Source: Mesorhizobium amorphae
Lineage (GTDB): Bacteria; Pseudomonadota; Alphaproteobacteria; Rhizobiales; Rhizobiaceae
Length of the DNA stretch: 64,000 nt
Direction: 5' to 3'
Assembly: GCF_014843845.1 (NCBI RefSeq)
Contig: NZ_JHQS01000013.1
Location: 62,001-126,000 of the forward strand
Position numbers and translations under genes: made by a program. Below, in pieces: positions 26,111 to 36,782 of the stretch. The notes below the pieces were generated by a model, which saw only the letters and a program-made list of their open reading frames with translations, had not been told where the DNA came from and ran no database searches. Position 1 is the stretch's first letter, and every line of letters starts with the position of its first letter.

Positions 26111-27216
26111 GTGGACGCAAAGGCAAGCAACATTACCGGCAGTCCCGTATCGATCGAGGGCGTGTCGAAGGCGCACGGGCAGTTGCTCGCGGTGGACGGG
26201 GTGTCGCTCGCCGCGCGAGGGCGAGTTCGTATCGCGCCTGGGGCCTTCCGGCTCCGGCAAGACAACGCTCCTCATGATGATCGCGGGTTTCGAACTTCCA
26301 AGGGCAGGACTCATCCGGGTGGGCGCGAGGGACGTCACGCACGTGCCGCCCAACAAGCGCGATATCGGCATGGTCTTCCAGAAATACGCGCTCTCCCACA
26401 CATGACGGTCGCCCAGAACATCGCCTTTCCGCTCAAGCTGCGAAAGGTGGAGCGCAGCGAGATCGAGCGGCGCGTGGAGCCGACGCCCGCCCTGCCGAGC
26501 GAACTGTCGGACGGCCAGCAGCAACGCGTCGCAGTAGCGAGCGCTTGTTTTCGAGCCGCCGGTGCTGCTTATGGACGAGCCGCTCGGCCTCGCCCTCGTT
26601 CGCCTCGAAGGCTACGGCGCGCTCGACAAGAAGCCGCGCGGCGAGATGCGGATCGAGATCAAGAGCCTGTAGCAGGCGCCTCAGGGTCACCGTCATCTAC
26701 GTGACGCACGACAGGAGGAGGCGCTCACGCGTGGCTGTGATGAGCGTTGGCGGCCTGGCCCAAATCGGAAGCCCTTTTGACCTGTATGAGGATCCGAAGA
26801 CGCCCTTCGTCGCCGACTTCAACGGCAAGATGTATTTTTTGCGCGGCGGGTATCTCGGCTCGGATTCGGCAGGAGCCATGGTGCGCCTCCCTGGCGAGGT
26901 CCGCATCGCAGCCAAGAGCGTCAATGGCTCGGCCGGTCTCTTCGACCCCGGCAAGCCGGTCAAGATTGCCGTACGGCCGCAGCGCCTGAGGCTCGCGCCG
27001 TGCGGGGAGGGTGGCCCCTTCGCCATTCCGGCGACGGTGGAGGCCGCCATTTTCGTCGGCTCCTTCCACGTCGTGGTTGTCCGCATCCCAGGTGCCGAGG
27101 AGCTGCTGTATGTGCAACTGCCGGCAACCGGTGCAGGCCTCGCCTTCCGGGCGGGGGAAGGCGTCGACCTCCTCGCCGAGCGCGAGGCGGTGCGCCTCTT
27201 TCCCGCGGAGGCCTGA
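26111..27216 (+). pseudogene. ABC transporter ATPase (PotA-type), multiply frameshifted
   Basis: Pieces in order: [41 protein letters not shown] (Walker A); [13 protein letters not shown] (Q-loop); then [33 protein letters not shown] (degenerate signature, LSGGQ reads LSDGQ); [10 protein letters not shown]; and an intact TOBE region to FPAEA. At least three frame changes and loss of the Walker B region make it non-functional. PotA-like ATPases power uptake of polyamines or amino-acid-like compounds, suggesting what the cluster once imported. Confidence 0.85.
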
Positions 27217-27264
27217 GCCATGGGCGGCGCAGAGCAGTCGACGAAAACAATCATAGCGATGGGA

Positions 27265-27415
27265 TCATCCATGAAGACGTCGTCAGACCAACCGGCTCAT
27301 GGAAGCTCTGGGCGAGGGTCGCGCTCTTAGCTCTCCCGCTCATCGCGGGAAGCGCGGCCGCGCAGGAAGTCGTCGTCGCGACCACAGGCGGCGGCTACCA
27401 AGAAAGAGAGGGAAG
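27265..27415 (+). pseudogene. Periplasmic solute-binding protein, 5' remnant
   Basis: One frame gives a signal peptide (LWARVALLALPLIAGSAAAQ) with a likely cleavage after AAA, then EVVVATTGGGYQE, the usual start of a spermidine/putrescine-type binding protein. The ATG is in a different frame and the reading is lost after ~15 mature residues. It follows the ABC ATPase relic as expected for a transporter operon. Confidence 0.65.
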
Positions 27416-27529
27416 CCATCATGACTACGTCGCCATTTCGCCGGGGGCAGGCGCGTCCTTCCGATGCTTCCCTCGGTCTTACGGAATGCTCAGGCTGATG
27501 CGGCCGTACGCCTAAATAAAGGCGGCCGC

Positions 27530-27940
27530 CTATGCCGGTGAGAAGGAGGTTGTAGTCGCCGGGCGACTACGGCGAACTCGTAACCAGCGACGACGTACAA
27601 CCTCGCCGGAATAGCCGTTGTAGTAGACGATGTCGGCCTCGCCGTCCCCCGTCTGCGTCGAAACGTTGCGCGCTCCCGGTTCCGTTTCGCAGAGGCAGAT
27701 GTTGTAGTTGAAGGCCGTTCCACGAATGGTCGGCCGCAGATGCGGCGGGTGTGGGCAGGATCTGCTGCACTGGCCACCGGTCCCGCCAGGACGAGCTGCC
27801 TTTGCCCTGTGCCATGGCCGGAGCGAGGAGAACAAACGGCAGAATCGCACCGACTACGCGTGCTCGAATGGACCATCGGCGTTCGGATCGTGGCCTGTTG
27901 CTTATGACTCCCCTCATGTTGACGCACGGCAGATTTGCAA
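27530..27940 (-). pseudogene. Possible secreted/binding-protein relic
   Basis: On the minus strand one frame has a signal-peptide-like stretch (IRARVVGAILPFVLLAPAMA) and another contains GTAFNYNICL and EADIVYYNGYSGEV. It may be a second decayed binding-protein gene. Weak evidence; nothing else is recognised in 27416-28016. Confidence 0.35.
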
Positions 27941-27954
27941 TTTGATGTAACATC
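27941..27954 (+). promoter_or_regulatory. Candidate GntR operator before the M81 peptidase gene
   Basis: TTTGATGTAACATC; the core GATGTAACATC is a perfect palindrome around its central base. It shares ATTTGATGTAACAT with the gntR/ABC divergent region and lies 63 bp before the start codon. Confidence 0.62.
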
Positions 27955-28016
27955 TATTGACGTAAGTCCTCAATGTTCGATAATGGAGCCAATTTGGTGC
28001 ATCAAGGGGAGAAGAA

Positions 28017-29513
28017 ATGGTCCGGGTGTTCGTGTCGAGCCTTTTCCACGAGGGCAATAGCTTCAGCGCGATCCAAACGACCCTTTCCAGCTTCTGCGTT
28101 GTTCGCGGAGCTGCGCTCACGGCCAAGGCACAGGTCTCAAACGCCTCGCTTGGCGGTGCCTGCAGACGTCTCGAGCGAGCTGGAGCGGACATCCTTCCCG
28201 GCCTCTCGGCGGTGGCTCCGCCCGGCGGGCCGATCGTCGATGCCGTCTATGAGCGCCTGCGTGACGGCATTGTCGCAGCAGTTCGAGAGGCGGAGCCAGA
28301 CGGTGTCTATCTCGACCTTCACGGGGCCATGGTGACCGAAACGCTGGACGATCCTGAGGGCGATCTCATCGCCGCGATCCGGAAAGCCGTCGGGCCGCGG
28401 GTCGTCATCGCCGTCAGCCTCGACCTGCACGCCCACGCCACCGACGCAATGCTTGCGAACGCCGACATCATCGTTGCCTGCAAGGAGAACCCGCACACAG
28501 ACTACCCTCTCGCGGGCGAACAGGCCGTGGAACTCATGCTCGCGATGCTCGAAGGCAGGATTGTACCGGTTACGGCCGCCGTGCGCCTACCTATGATCGT
28601 AGGCGTCCAGATGGAAACCGCGCGCGGGCCGCTCTGTGAGGTACACCGGTTGCGTCGCCAGATTTCGGCGCAGGAGCCGGCCGTCCTGGACATCTCGATT
28701 TACAATACGACGACGCTCGTCGACGTTGCCGACGGCGGCCAGTGCATCACGGTGACGACCGATGGAGCGGCGGATGTGGCCGCGGAGATCGCGGCCCGGT
28801 TGGCACACGAGCTTTGGCTGAGACGGTTCGCCTTCAAGCCGGATTTCGTGCCTCTCGAGGACGTGCTCGCGGACGTGGCGGCGGGACGTCTGCAGGGCCC
28901 GGTCATCGTGGGCGATCAGGGCGATCGCGTGCTCGCAGGTACCGCGGGAGATGGAACCGTCATCATCAGTGAACTGCTCTCGCGCTGGCACACTATCCGG
29001 GCTCTCATTCCGCTAACAGATCCAGAAGTGGTCGCAGCGGCGGGCAGGCTCGGTGTCGGTTCTGTCTATCGAGGACCGATCGGTGGCAGGCTGTCGAAGG
29101 GTATCTCTCCCGTAGACGGCGAATGGCGCGTCGAGCATCTGGGCGACGGAGATTTTGTTCACGACGGCCCTTTTCTCGCGAACGAGCCCGGCGTGCTCGG
29201 CGCGACAGCCGTGCTGCACCGGGACAATGTGACGGTCCTCGTGACGAGCCTGCCGGGCTTCACGCAAGATCCGGCCGCTTTCCGCAGTCAAGGCGTCGAT
29301 CCGGCCGCCTATGACATTGTAGTCACCAAATCCGGCTATCATTTCAAGATTTCTTTCGCCTCGGTCGGCCCCTGCATCGTCGTCGACACGCCCGGCATTT
29401 CGAATTTCCAGCCCGGCCTGCTGCCGTTCCAGAAGCGCAGGCCGATCTTCCCGGAGGACGAGGTTCCTGAGCCGAACTTCGCGGCACGCCTGTTTGGGCG
29501 AGTCCGGCCCTAG
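28017..29513 (+). CDS. M81-family metallopeptidase (microcystinase C/MlrC-like)
   Basis: A 498-residue protein starting VRVFVSSLFHEGNSFS, with the M81 signatures YLDLHGAMVTE, VSLDLHAHATDAML, ENPHTDYPLAGE and, in the C-terminal MlrC domain, FVHDGPF and VVTKSGYHFKISFA. The His/Asp residues in these motifs are the likely zinc ligands. GGGAGAAGAA precedes the ATG. MlrC cleaves short linear peptides; relatives often sit with amino-acid or peptide-type ABC transporters. A shared operator motif ties it to the GntR cluster. Confidence 0.85.
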   Translation: MVRVFVSSLFHEGNSFSAIQTTLSSFCVVRGAALTAKAQVSNASLGGACRRLERAGADILPGLSAVAPPGGPIVDAVYERLRDGIVAAVREAEPDGVYLDLHGAMVTETLDDPEGDLIAAIRKAVGPRVVIAVSLDLHAHATDAMLANADIIVACKENPHTDYPLAGEQAVELMLAMLEGRIVPVTAAVRLPMIVGVQMETARGPLCEVHRLRRQISAQEPAVLDISIYNTTTLVDVADGGQCITVTTDGAADVAAEIAARLAHELWLRRFAFKPDFVPLEDVLADVAAGRLQGPVIVGDQGDRVLAGTAGDGTVIISELLSRWHTIRALIPLTDPEVVAAAGRLGVGSVYRGPIGGRLSKGISPVDGEWRVEHLGDGDFVHDGPFLANEPGVLGATAVLHRDNVTVLVTSLPGFTQDPAAFRSQGVDPAAYDIVVTKSGYHFKISFASVGPCIVVDTPGISNFQPGLLPFQKRRPIFPEDEVPEPNFAARLFGRVRP

Positions 29514-29629
29514 CAGTCCCCGGAATTTGGTTGGGAAGGAACTCGCGACCGCGTGATGTGCAGCCAGGACAATGATCCGCCCCATGACTTCGTCCGTCTA
29601 CCAGCCTCGACCGATAGGAGAAAATTACA

Positions 29630-31070
29630 ATGAGCGTCATCGAGAAGACCATAAATCTGTCCGATTGCTCGCTCCTGAAGGCCCAGTTCTATGTGGACGG
29701 CGCCTGGGTCGGGGACGGTATCGACGCGGTCGACAACCCGGCGACGGGGGAAGTTATGGCCAAGGTGCCGCGCTTCGGCGAGGCCGAGACGATGGCTGCG
29801 GTCAAGGCCGCGAGCCGGGCGTTCAAGCCAGTTCGCAGATCCTGCGCACATGGTTCGAGCTGATCATGGCGAACCAGGAAGACCTGCGCAGATCATGACC
29901 GCCGAGCAGGGCAAGCCGCTGGACGAGGCGCGCGGAGAGGTCGCCTATGCCGCCTCCTTCGTCGAGTTCTATGCCGAGGAGGCCAAGCGCATCTATGGCG
30001 AGACCATTCCGTCGCCCTTCCCGGGCTCGCGCATCATCGTGCAGAAGCAGCCGGTCGGCGTCTCGCCGCGATCACGCCCTGGAATTTCCCGGCTGCGATG
30101 ATCACGCGCAAATGCTCGCCGGGCCTGGCGGCGGGCTGCACTTTGTGATCAAGCCCGCGCCTGACACGCCGCTGACCGCACTGGCGCTGGTCGCGCTCGC
30201 CGAGCGGGCGGGCTTTCCCAGAGGCGCGCTCAACGTCGTGACAGGCGATGCGGTCGCGATTGGCATGGTAATGACTTCGCATCCGGCGGTGCGGTTCATC
30301 AGCTTCACCGGCTCGACGCCGATCGGCAAGCTCCTGATGCAACAGGCGGCCTCGACGGTGAAGAAGGTTGGGCTCGAACTCGGCGGAAATGCCCTTTCAT
30401 CGTCTTCGACGATGCTGATCTCGAGGCGGCGGTAGCCGGCGCGATCACGGCCAAATTCCGCAATATGGGCCAGACATGTGTCTGCACCAATCGGCTTTTC
30501 GTGCAGGAAGGAATCCACGACGCCTTCGTCGAGAGGTTCGCCGGCAGGGTTGCCGAACTCAAGGTCGGCAACGGCGTCGAGGTCGGCGTCGTGCAGGGGC
30601 CGCTCATCAATCAGCGTGCGGTCGAAAAGGTCGAGCGTCACGTTGCCGGCGCCGTCGCCAACGGCGCCAGGATAATCATCGGCGGCAAGCGCCATGCCCT
30701 CGCCCGCAGCTTCTACGAGCCGACTGTTCTGTCGGGCGTCACCACGATGATGCTGGTTACGCACGAGGAGACCTTTGGCCCAGTCGCCCCAGTCTACTCC
30801 TTCCGGTCCGAGGAGGAGGTCGTCGCTTCGCCAACGACAAGCCCTTCGGGCTGGCCGCCTATTTCTACACCAAGGATCTCGGCCGCGCCTTTCGTGTCGC
30901 CGAGGAGCTGGAATGCGGGATGGTTGGCATCAACTCCGCCATTCTCGGCACCGAGGTCGCCCCCTTTGGCGGCGTCAAAGAATCCGGCCTCGGCCGCGAG
31001 GGGTCCCTCCACGGCATCGACGAATTTCGTCGAGATCAAATACGTCCTTGTGGGCGGACTCAGCACCTGA
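29630..31070 (+). pseudogene. Succinate-semialdehyde-type aldehyde dehydrogenase, frameshifted
   Basis: Consecutive pieces in changing frames: [60 protein letters not shown] with [15 protein letters not shown] and [31 protein letters not shown] (catalytic Cys); [34 protein letters not shown] with [10 protein letters not shown]. The order and motifs are those of NAD(P)-dependent succinate/glutarate-semialdehyde dehydrogenase. At least four frameshifts. Confidence 0.87.
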
Positions 31071-31325
31071 CGCTGGCCCAGCGAAGAAGACTCGGCGGTC
31101 TGGGCGCCGAGCGTACCACACCATTTTGCAGAAACTACATCGACCAGGCCTGGCCACGAACACCCCAACCATAGCTGCGGGTCATGGCGGTCGTGGCCCC
31201 CAGTCTCGTCCGGGAAAACGAAGCGCTTGGATTCTATATGGATGGCGCTGCCACCCCCGTCGGCGCAGCGATGCCCTGTCGCGTCGGGGTGACGGGGCGA
31301 GCGCGTTCTTCGACAGCCTGCTCTG
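31071..31325. other. No gene recognised
   Basis: About 255 bases between the dehydrogenase relic and the convergent SDR gene; no recognisable coding signal. Confidence 0.4.
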
Positions 31326-32126
31326 CTATCCAATTCGTCCACCTCCAACGCGCAGATAGGCGCCGGCAACATAGCTCGCGTTATCGGACAGAAGCCAAAC
31401 GATCGCCTCGGCTATCTCCCGCGCGTCGGCGGCCCGGCCGATCGGGATCGTGACTTCGGCCTCGGCAATCTGAATGGGATCGGGAAGCTCGGTTCGTGTT
31501 GGCCCTGGGCTTACCGTATTTACTCTTATGCCTTCGCGCGCGACCTCCTGGGCGAGTGCCACGGTAAAGGAGTTGATTGCGCCCTTCGAAGTCGAATAAG
31601 GCACCCGTCCTCCGGAGGCTTTACCCTCCGGATCAGGCTGGAAGACCGGGTCAGGTGACAGGGCACCACCGGTCTTCGACAGCCCGGACGAGATGTTGAC
31701 GATCGCACCGCCCTGGCCGCCGCGCCGCGTCGACATGCGTCGGATCGCCTCGAGCGAGCAGTACATCGTCCCGAGGAGATTAACTTCAATCACTTGACGA
31801 AGACCGGCAGGGTCTAAATCGATGAAACGCCCCCGCTTGCCGACGATGCCGGCACAATTTACGAGAGCGGTCAGCGTCCCGAACTCACGGTCCAGGGTAC
31901 CGAACATTCGCGCAACCTCGGCCTCGTTCGCGACATCGCCCTGAACAGTAACGGCCTTGCCGCCTGCCCGCTCGATATCCGCTACGACACCGTCTGCCGA
32001 TGTCCGATCGTATCGATAGTTGACGCCGAGAGCCCACCCCTGTTCGCCGAGAAGCCGGCAGGTGGCGGCGCCGATGCCCGTGCTTCCGCCGGTCACGAGC
32101 GCAATTTTCGAGGATCCTGTCGTCAC
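31326..32126 (-). CDS. Short-chain dehydrogenase/reductase (FabG-like)
   Basis: A classical SDR of 266 residues: ALVTGGSTGIGAATCRLL cofactor loop, GDVANEAE, VNCAGIVG, catalytic Ser in IVNISSGLSK, YSTSKGAINSF (YxxxK), then VNTVSPGPTRTELP. Start chosen at the GTG at 32126 (VTTGSSKIALVTGG), which has GGAGG at optimal spacing; the ATG four codons upstream would place that GGAGG inside the gene. The insert GGALSPDPVFQPDPEGKASG before the active Tyr is unusual. Substrate unknown. Confidence 0.83.
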   Translation of the reverse strand: MTTGSSKIALVTGGSTGIGAATCRLLGEQGWALGVNYRYDRTSADGVVADIERAGGKAVTVQGDVANEAEVARMFGTLDREFGTLTALVNCAGIVGKRGRFIDLDPAGLRQVIEVNLLGTMYCSLEAIRRMSTRRGGQGGAIVNISSGLSKTGGALSPDPVFQPDPEGKASGGRVPYSTSKGAINSFTVALAQEVAREGIRVNTVSPGPTRTELPDPIQIAEAEVTIPIGRAADAREIAEAIVWLLSDNASYVAGAYLRVGGGRIG

Positions 32127-32209
32127 TTTGACCTCCATTTTAAAGGCACGGCGCGCCGCGCCGAAGATCTGCCAAGTGGCGAGCCCGAGCACGCGCGCCG
32201 CTCGTGCCG

Positions 32210-32400
32210 AGCTCGGACGGATCGCTGCCCCCACCCGGCAGCGGCTATCGCAAGGACGATCGTGAACCCGCCCCAGCGCTTCAGCATGTAGTCGATTGGC
32301 TCAGCAACCGGAAAGCTTCGGGACAATTTGGCCCGCTCGGCCTGCATCCATTCCTCAAGTGCCTCCGCGATCGGCCGGCTTTCCTGCCGGCGTCATTCGC
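32210..32400 (-). pseudogene. IS66 TnpC fragment
   Basis: ALEEWMQAERAKLSRSFPVA followed by EPIDYMLKRWGGFT is the IS66 transposase segment just before the catalytic C-terminal region; the frame is then lost. It lies beside the 3' end of the ATP-grasp gene; an IS66 relic also follows ATP-grasp copy 2. Confidence 0.68.
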
Positions 32401-33671
32401 GCCACCTCCGCTGGTGCGGGGAGGTGAGGGGATGCTGATTGTCCTTGTTTACTGAGGGTCGGAAATGGTGAGATCGACCAACCGATTAAGTCGACGGCTC
32501 GCTGAAGTATCGCCTCGGTCTGGGCACTGTTGGGTGAAGCGGCAATGACATGTCCAATGCGGTCTCGGTGATCGCCCTTCCTCACGATCGGCGTCTTGGG
32601 GTCAACATAAAACTTCACCTCGGCGACACCTGGTATGGCAGCCACTCGACCGTCGCCATCGATCCAATCGAGGGTGCCATCGCGATCAGGAATTAGGTAC
32701 CGCACGGCCGCGGCGTGCGAATGCCTTTTGCGCAAATCCCATTCGCCGCCGATGACAACCTTGATGTGTTCGGTTATGAGATCGACACCGTAAGCCAGCT
32801 GAACCAGTTGAGGATCGGTCCCACCCGGAAGACGCGGATTGACTTCAATGACAACTGGGCCAAGCTTCGTCCACCGGAATTGAATAATCGTTGGCCCCCA
32901 TCCAAGGCCGAGAGCTCGCAAACAACTCAGCGAAATATCGGCGATACGCTTATGCTCGTCCTCAGTCAGCGGGGCCGGATGGATGCACTCACGAAAGACG
33001 AAATGCGGTAGGGGGCCGAAGTCAGCGGCGGCAATCGCAATGACCTCAGTTCCCATTATGTCAGCGCCATAGGATGGGCCGTCTGCGAATTCTTCAACCA
33101 GTATCCTCGGCGAAGACCGCCATATATGCTTCCCACCCAACAGAAAAGTCGTATGTTCGGCTACCTCGTCGACATTACGGCACAATCGGACACCGCTGCT
33201 GCCAGTGCCTACGGCCGGCTTAAGAATCACCGGCAGGCCGATCTCCGCGGCAGAGCTTTCTACGTCCGTCGCATTCGCTGCCAAGCGATAAGCAGGTACT
33301 GGAACGCCGGCGCCCGCAAGGAGCTGACGCTGAACGTATTTGTCGCAGCATTGTTCAACCGATGCTGGGTTCGGTCCCGGTAGATTGAAGTATCGGCAAA
33401 GCTTGCCAACTGTCGCATAGACCTCCTCCTCGGCGGCCGTAATTCCAGCAATGTCATAGGTCGCACGCAGGCGGGAACATTCGTGGATCAGCGCATCGAG
33501 ATTGTCTGTGTCGACCCGGATTGTCTCGATGCTTTCCGCCGCAAGATAGTCGTACCGAGCTGGATCAGTCGACAGGGTAATTGGGTGAAGACCAAGACGC
33601 TGGGCCGCTTGGATGAATAGCAGACCAGTACGCGCATGGCCTTCAACCATGATGAGCGCTCTTCTTTTCAT
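32355..33671 (-). CDS. ATP-grasp carboxylate-amine ligase-like protein, copy 1
   Basis: A 438-residue ATP-grasp protein. The N-terminal pre-ATP-grasp domain begins RRALIMVEGHARTGLLFIQA. The ATP-grasp core includes CDKYVQRQLLAGAGVPVPAY, GLPVILKPAVGTGSSGVRLC (ATP loop) and the metal-binding GPVVIEVNPRLPGG. The pattern fits ligases joining an amino acid to a carboxylate (L-amino-acid ligase/carnosine-synthase-like). About 30 residues after FPTL appear to be run-on into an IS66 relic, since copies 2 and 3 stop at FPTLGE. The upstream 60 bp resemble those of copy 2 (39838). Biological product unknown. Confidence 0.82.
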   Translation of the reverse strand: MKRRALIMVEGHARTGLLFIQAAQRLGLHPITLSTDPARYDYLAAESIETIRVDTDNLDALIHECSRLRATYDIAGITAAEEEVYATVGKLCRYFNLPGPNPASVEQCCDKYVQRQLLAGAGVPVPAYRLAANATDVESSAAEIGLPVILKPAVGTGSSGVRLCRNVDEVAEHTTFLLGGKHIWRSSPRILVEEFADGPSYGADIMGTEVIAIAAADFGPLPHFVFRECIHPAPLTEDEHKRIADISLSCLRALGLGWGPTIIQFRWTKLGPVVIEVNPRLPGGTDPQLVQLAYGVDLITEHIKVVIGGEWDLRKRHSHAAAVRYLIPDRDGTLDWIDGDGRVAAIPGVAEVKFYVDPKTPIVRKGDHRDRIGHVIAASPNSAQTEAILQRAVDLIGWSISPFPTLSKQGQSASPHLPAPAEVARMTPAGKPADRGGT

Positions 33672-33879
33672 TGGCGTTGACCCTCCGTTGCGTGCTGTGC
33701 GGCGGTCTGAGCGTTACAGGGGTCGCTTTTATTCGTGCCTGCCCTCAGACCTTGGGATGAACGTACCATTATCAGCGATTTGCGGTTGCAAAGATTCTGT
33801 GAAATGTACTTGCAGGAATGTTGCACCGTTTAATTACCGGCGTCATTTCGCGAGAGCAGCCATTGTATCGACGAGACCA

Positions 33880-34058
33880 AAGAAATTGGTCGGAGAACCC
33901 TGGCTGCCAGCCCTCTAAGTTGAGGGGACCGCAGTCATCGGCGGACGTTCCATAGTCTCTGCTCCGCAGCCATTTGCATTGGATGTTGTCATTGGTGCAC
34001 AAAGCTGGCGGCTGTAAGGCTGCAGCTCTGCGCGCCGTCCTCGGCCGGCATCGCTAGC
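33880..34058. repeat. luxR 5' region, copy 2 (R1')
   Basis: Contains the luxR start context (MERPPMTAVP, then a stop) and upstream sequence nearly identical to 16930-17110. The coding part diverges and stops within ~25 codons, so only a promoter-plus-start fragment was duplicated or retained. Confidence 0.78.
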
Positions 34059-34586
34059 AGGCTCCTCTGATTGGGGTCGTTGAGGTCAAGCTCCTGCTGA
34101 TATTTTTCCGGACCATGTCGCCCCGCGGGTCACTCGCTTCTCTTCGCGGTCGACGTTAGGCCGCCGCATGATGGGGTCAGTAGAGCGAGGCGTCTCAATC
34201 TGTTGAACGACCTTGGGAGAGTTCGGCCCAGGATCGTGCCTGCTAACGAGATCACCTTGCCCATCGTCCCCACGGGAACGATCCGGATCACGCCCTTTCG
34301 GGCGGAATCAACTCCTCCTTCGTTGGTCCGTTATCCCGTATTTCATACCGATACGCGGCCGGGTGCGGAATTCTGTTGCATCACTCCACATGCGATGCAG
34401 GATGACAGCGAGCTTGCGGGCAACAGCAACTCGGGCTCGAGCCATACCGCGCCGTTTGGCGACGTTCATGCCCCACGCTCTGAGGCTCGACCATTTCTTG
34501 CTGAGCACAGCGAATGAGCCGCCTCATAGAGGGCCGTGCGGGCGAGTTCGTCACCGCATCGGCTCACCTTGCCCTGAATGTCCTCT

Positions 34587-35993
34587 GTGGATGGCTCCCG
34601 CGATGCAAGAGGTAATTCGACATTATGGCGCGTTGGTCGGGTGCAGTCTTCTGTCCGGCCTGTTGATGCAGCCATTCGAGACTGCTGGCCCTGATGGGGT
34701 CGGCGAACTGGGTCCCAATCTGCTTATCAGGCTATGATGCCTCGGACATTCGACGGGTTGTCCCTGTTCCCGGCCTGACCGGTCTCGCCATCACATCGCG
34801 TCGCTCTCACAACCTCATGGAGCCAATCGATCGGCTCGAACTGTTCTCTGTCCTTAAAATTTCATCTTCTTCGAACCTTACGCCGCAAGGTTCGCGGCAT
34901 GACGAGCTTGATAGGTCTCGCCGCGTAACATGATCGCCCAGACCACACGGGCCATCTTGTTCGCCACGGCCACACTCGCCAAGCGCACGGGTTTCCTGGC
35001 GAGCAATGCGACAAGCCGAGGATCCGCTGTCTCCGGTTTGTATCTCGCCCGACGGATCAACGATGTAGCGCCGACCACCAGGAGCTTTCTCAGATACCGG
35101 TCGCCCATCTTGGTGATGCGGCCGAGCCGATCCTTGCCGCCGCTCGAGTTCTGGGAAGGTGTCAGCCCAAGCCAGGCGGCGAACTCTCGACCCGAGCGGA
35201 ACTGTCCCGGATCGGCAACGGATGCAGCCAATGCTGTAGCCCCTACCGGACCGATACCGGGGATCGTCGACAAGCGTCGTGCGACGTCGCCGGTTCGTTG
35301 GAGGGCACTGATCGAACGGTCGATCGCCTGGAGACGAACATGGGTGTCGAGCACCTGCCCGCACAGGAGACCGAGAACCTGCGTTGCCATTGCCGGCACT
35401 TCCGGCGTCGCTTCCTTCGCGGCGATCTGGTGCGCCAGCCTGAGCGCCCGCTCCAAACCTTGGGGAATGTCGATGCCGAACTCAGCCAACAAGCCGCGGA
35501 TCATGTTCACGAGTTGCGTGCGCTGCTTGACCAGAAGATTGCGTGTGCGGTGAAGCGACAGGGCCGCCTGTTGCTCGGCCGACTTCATCGCCACGAAGCG
35601 CATGGTCGGGCGTGTCACCGCTTCGCAGATCGCTTCCGCGTCCACCGCATCATTCTTGCCGCGCTTCACATAAGGCTTCACGTAGCTCGGCGGCATCAAG
35701 CGGATCTCATGGCCGAGCTCCGTCAGTTCTCGAGCCCAGTGATGTGACGTCCCGCAGGCCTCGATCCCGATCAGGCAGCGCGGTAGCTTGGCGAAGAACG
35801 GCAGGACCTGCGACCGCCGCAGGGCCTTGCGCACGACAACGCCCCAGACGCGTCGACGGCATGAACCTGAAAAATGCGCTTGGCCAGATCAAGGCCCACG
35901 GTGGTAATCTGCATGGCGGATGGCTCCTTTGCTCGGGTTGCCTGACAGCAAACCCACTGTGGCACTCAGATGCCGGGAGCGGGAGCCATCCAC
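34587..35993 (-). mobile_element. IS110-family element A with 15-bp inverted ends
   Basis: Bounded by GTGGATGGCTCCCGC (34587-34601) and its exact inverse GCGGGAGCCATCCAC (35979-35993), 1,407 bp overall. It carries one transposase gene on the minus strand and is inserted into IS110 element B. Confidence 0.82.
34878..35914 (-). pseudogene. IS110-A transposase with one frameshift
   Basis: Starts MQITTVGLDLAKRIFQVHAV (35914), then a one-base deletion at about 35835 shifts DASGA-VVVRKALRRSQVLP into a new frame. The rest is intact to ARHAANLAA: LIGIEACGTSHHWARELTEL, KNDAVDAEAICEA, LSTIPGIGPVGATALAASVA, WLGLTPSQNSSGGKDRLGRI. All DEDD-domain landmarks are present across the frameshift. Confidence 0.85.
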
Positions 35994-36065
35994 CTCATCT
36001 GTCTCGCCAGATTGGTAACGTGCCGGGGTCAGACCCAGATGCGCGCCGACATCCCTCGAGCGACG

Positions 36066-36782
36066 TTAGCGGTCCGGCCGATCGATCGTGGCACGAAAGG
36101 CGAGCGCGGTGATGGGTCCCACACCTGGAACGCTCATGAGTCGCCGGCAGACTTGCTCCTGGCGGGCGATAATGCGGACCTGCTTTGTCAGTCGCCCGAA
36201 CTCGCGCAGCATGGTGGCGAGGATCACCAGAAGCGGCTCGACAAGCGCCATAATGACCGTATCTGCGCCAATCAGTTCGCGCACGCGATCAGCGAAGGCC
36301 GCGCGGCTTGGAGTGCCAAGCTTGATGCCGACCTCCCGCAAAATCGCCCTCACGACATTTTCGATCGTCCGCATTTCATTGAGGACCGTGCGTCGCGCGA
36401 CGAGGAGGGACCGCCAGAACCGACACTGCCGGCTCTTCACATGCACCTGCCGATACCAGCCGGTGCGCATGATCTGCGCCAAGGCGCGGGCGTCGTTGCG
36501 ATCGGTTTTGTTCGGCATCGTTTTCATCGCCGCGTTGGCCCGCCTGGTCTCGATGCAGATCGCCGGCAATCCTTCGGCGCGAATGCCGTCATAAAACCAG
36601 GCCGTCAGCGAGCAGGCTTCGAGCCCAATGCGCTCCAGCGGCAGATTAATTTTCCGCAGGGCCTCATAAAGCGCCCTCGGCTCACTCGCCGCCCGCCCTT
36701 CCTTCACGATCCGGCCGCTCTCGTCGACGACACAGATCGCGGTCTCTTCCAAAGACACGTCAAGTCCGGCAAAATACTTCAT
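36066..36782 (-). pseudogene. IS110-B transposase, N-terminal two-thirds
   Basis: MKYFAGLDVSLEETAICVVD, RIGLEACSLTAWFYDGI, NKTDRNDARALAQIMRTGWY and LMSVPGVGPITALAFRATID, ending at a TAA (after RPDR) that replaces a sense codon; RRSRDVGAHLGLTPARYQSG follows in the same frame. Confidence 0.85.

Noticed and set aside
27241..27262. AAACAATCATAGCGATG considered as a nod box
   Set aside because: Only the AAACAATC part matches; the ATTTTAC half and upstream ATCCA block are missing.
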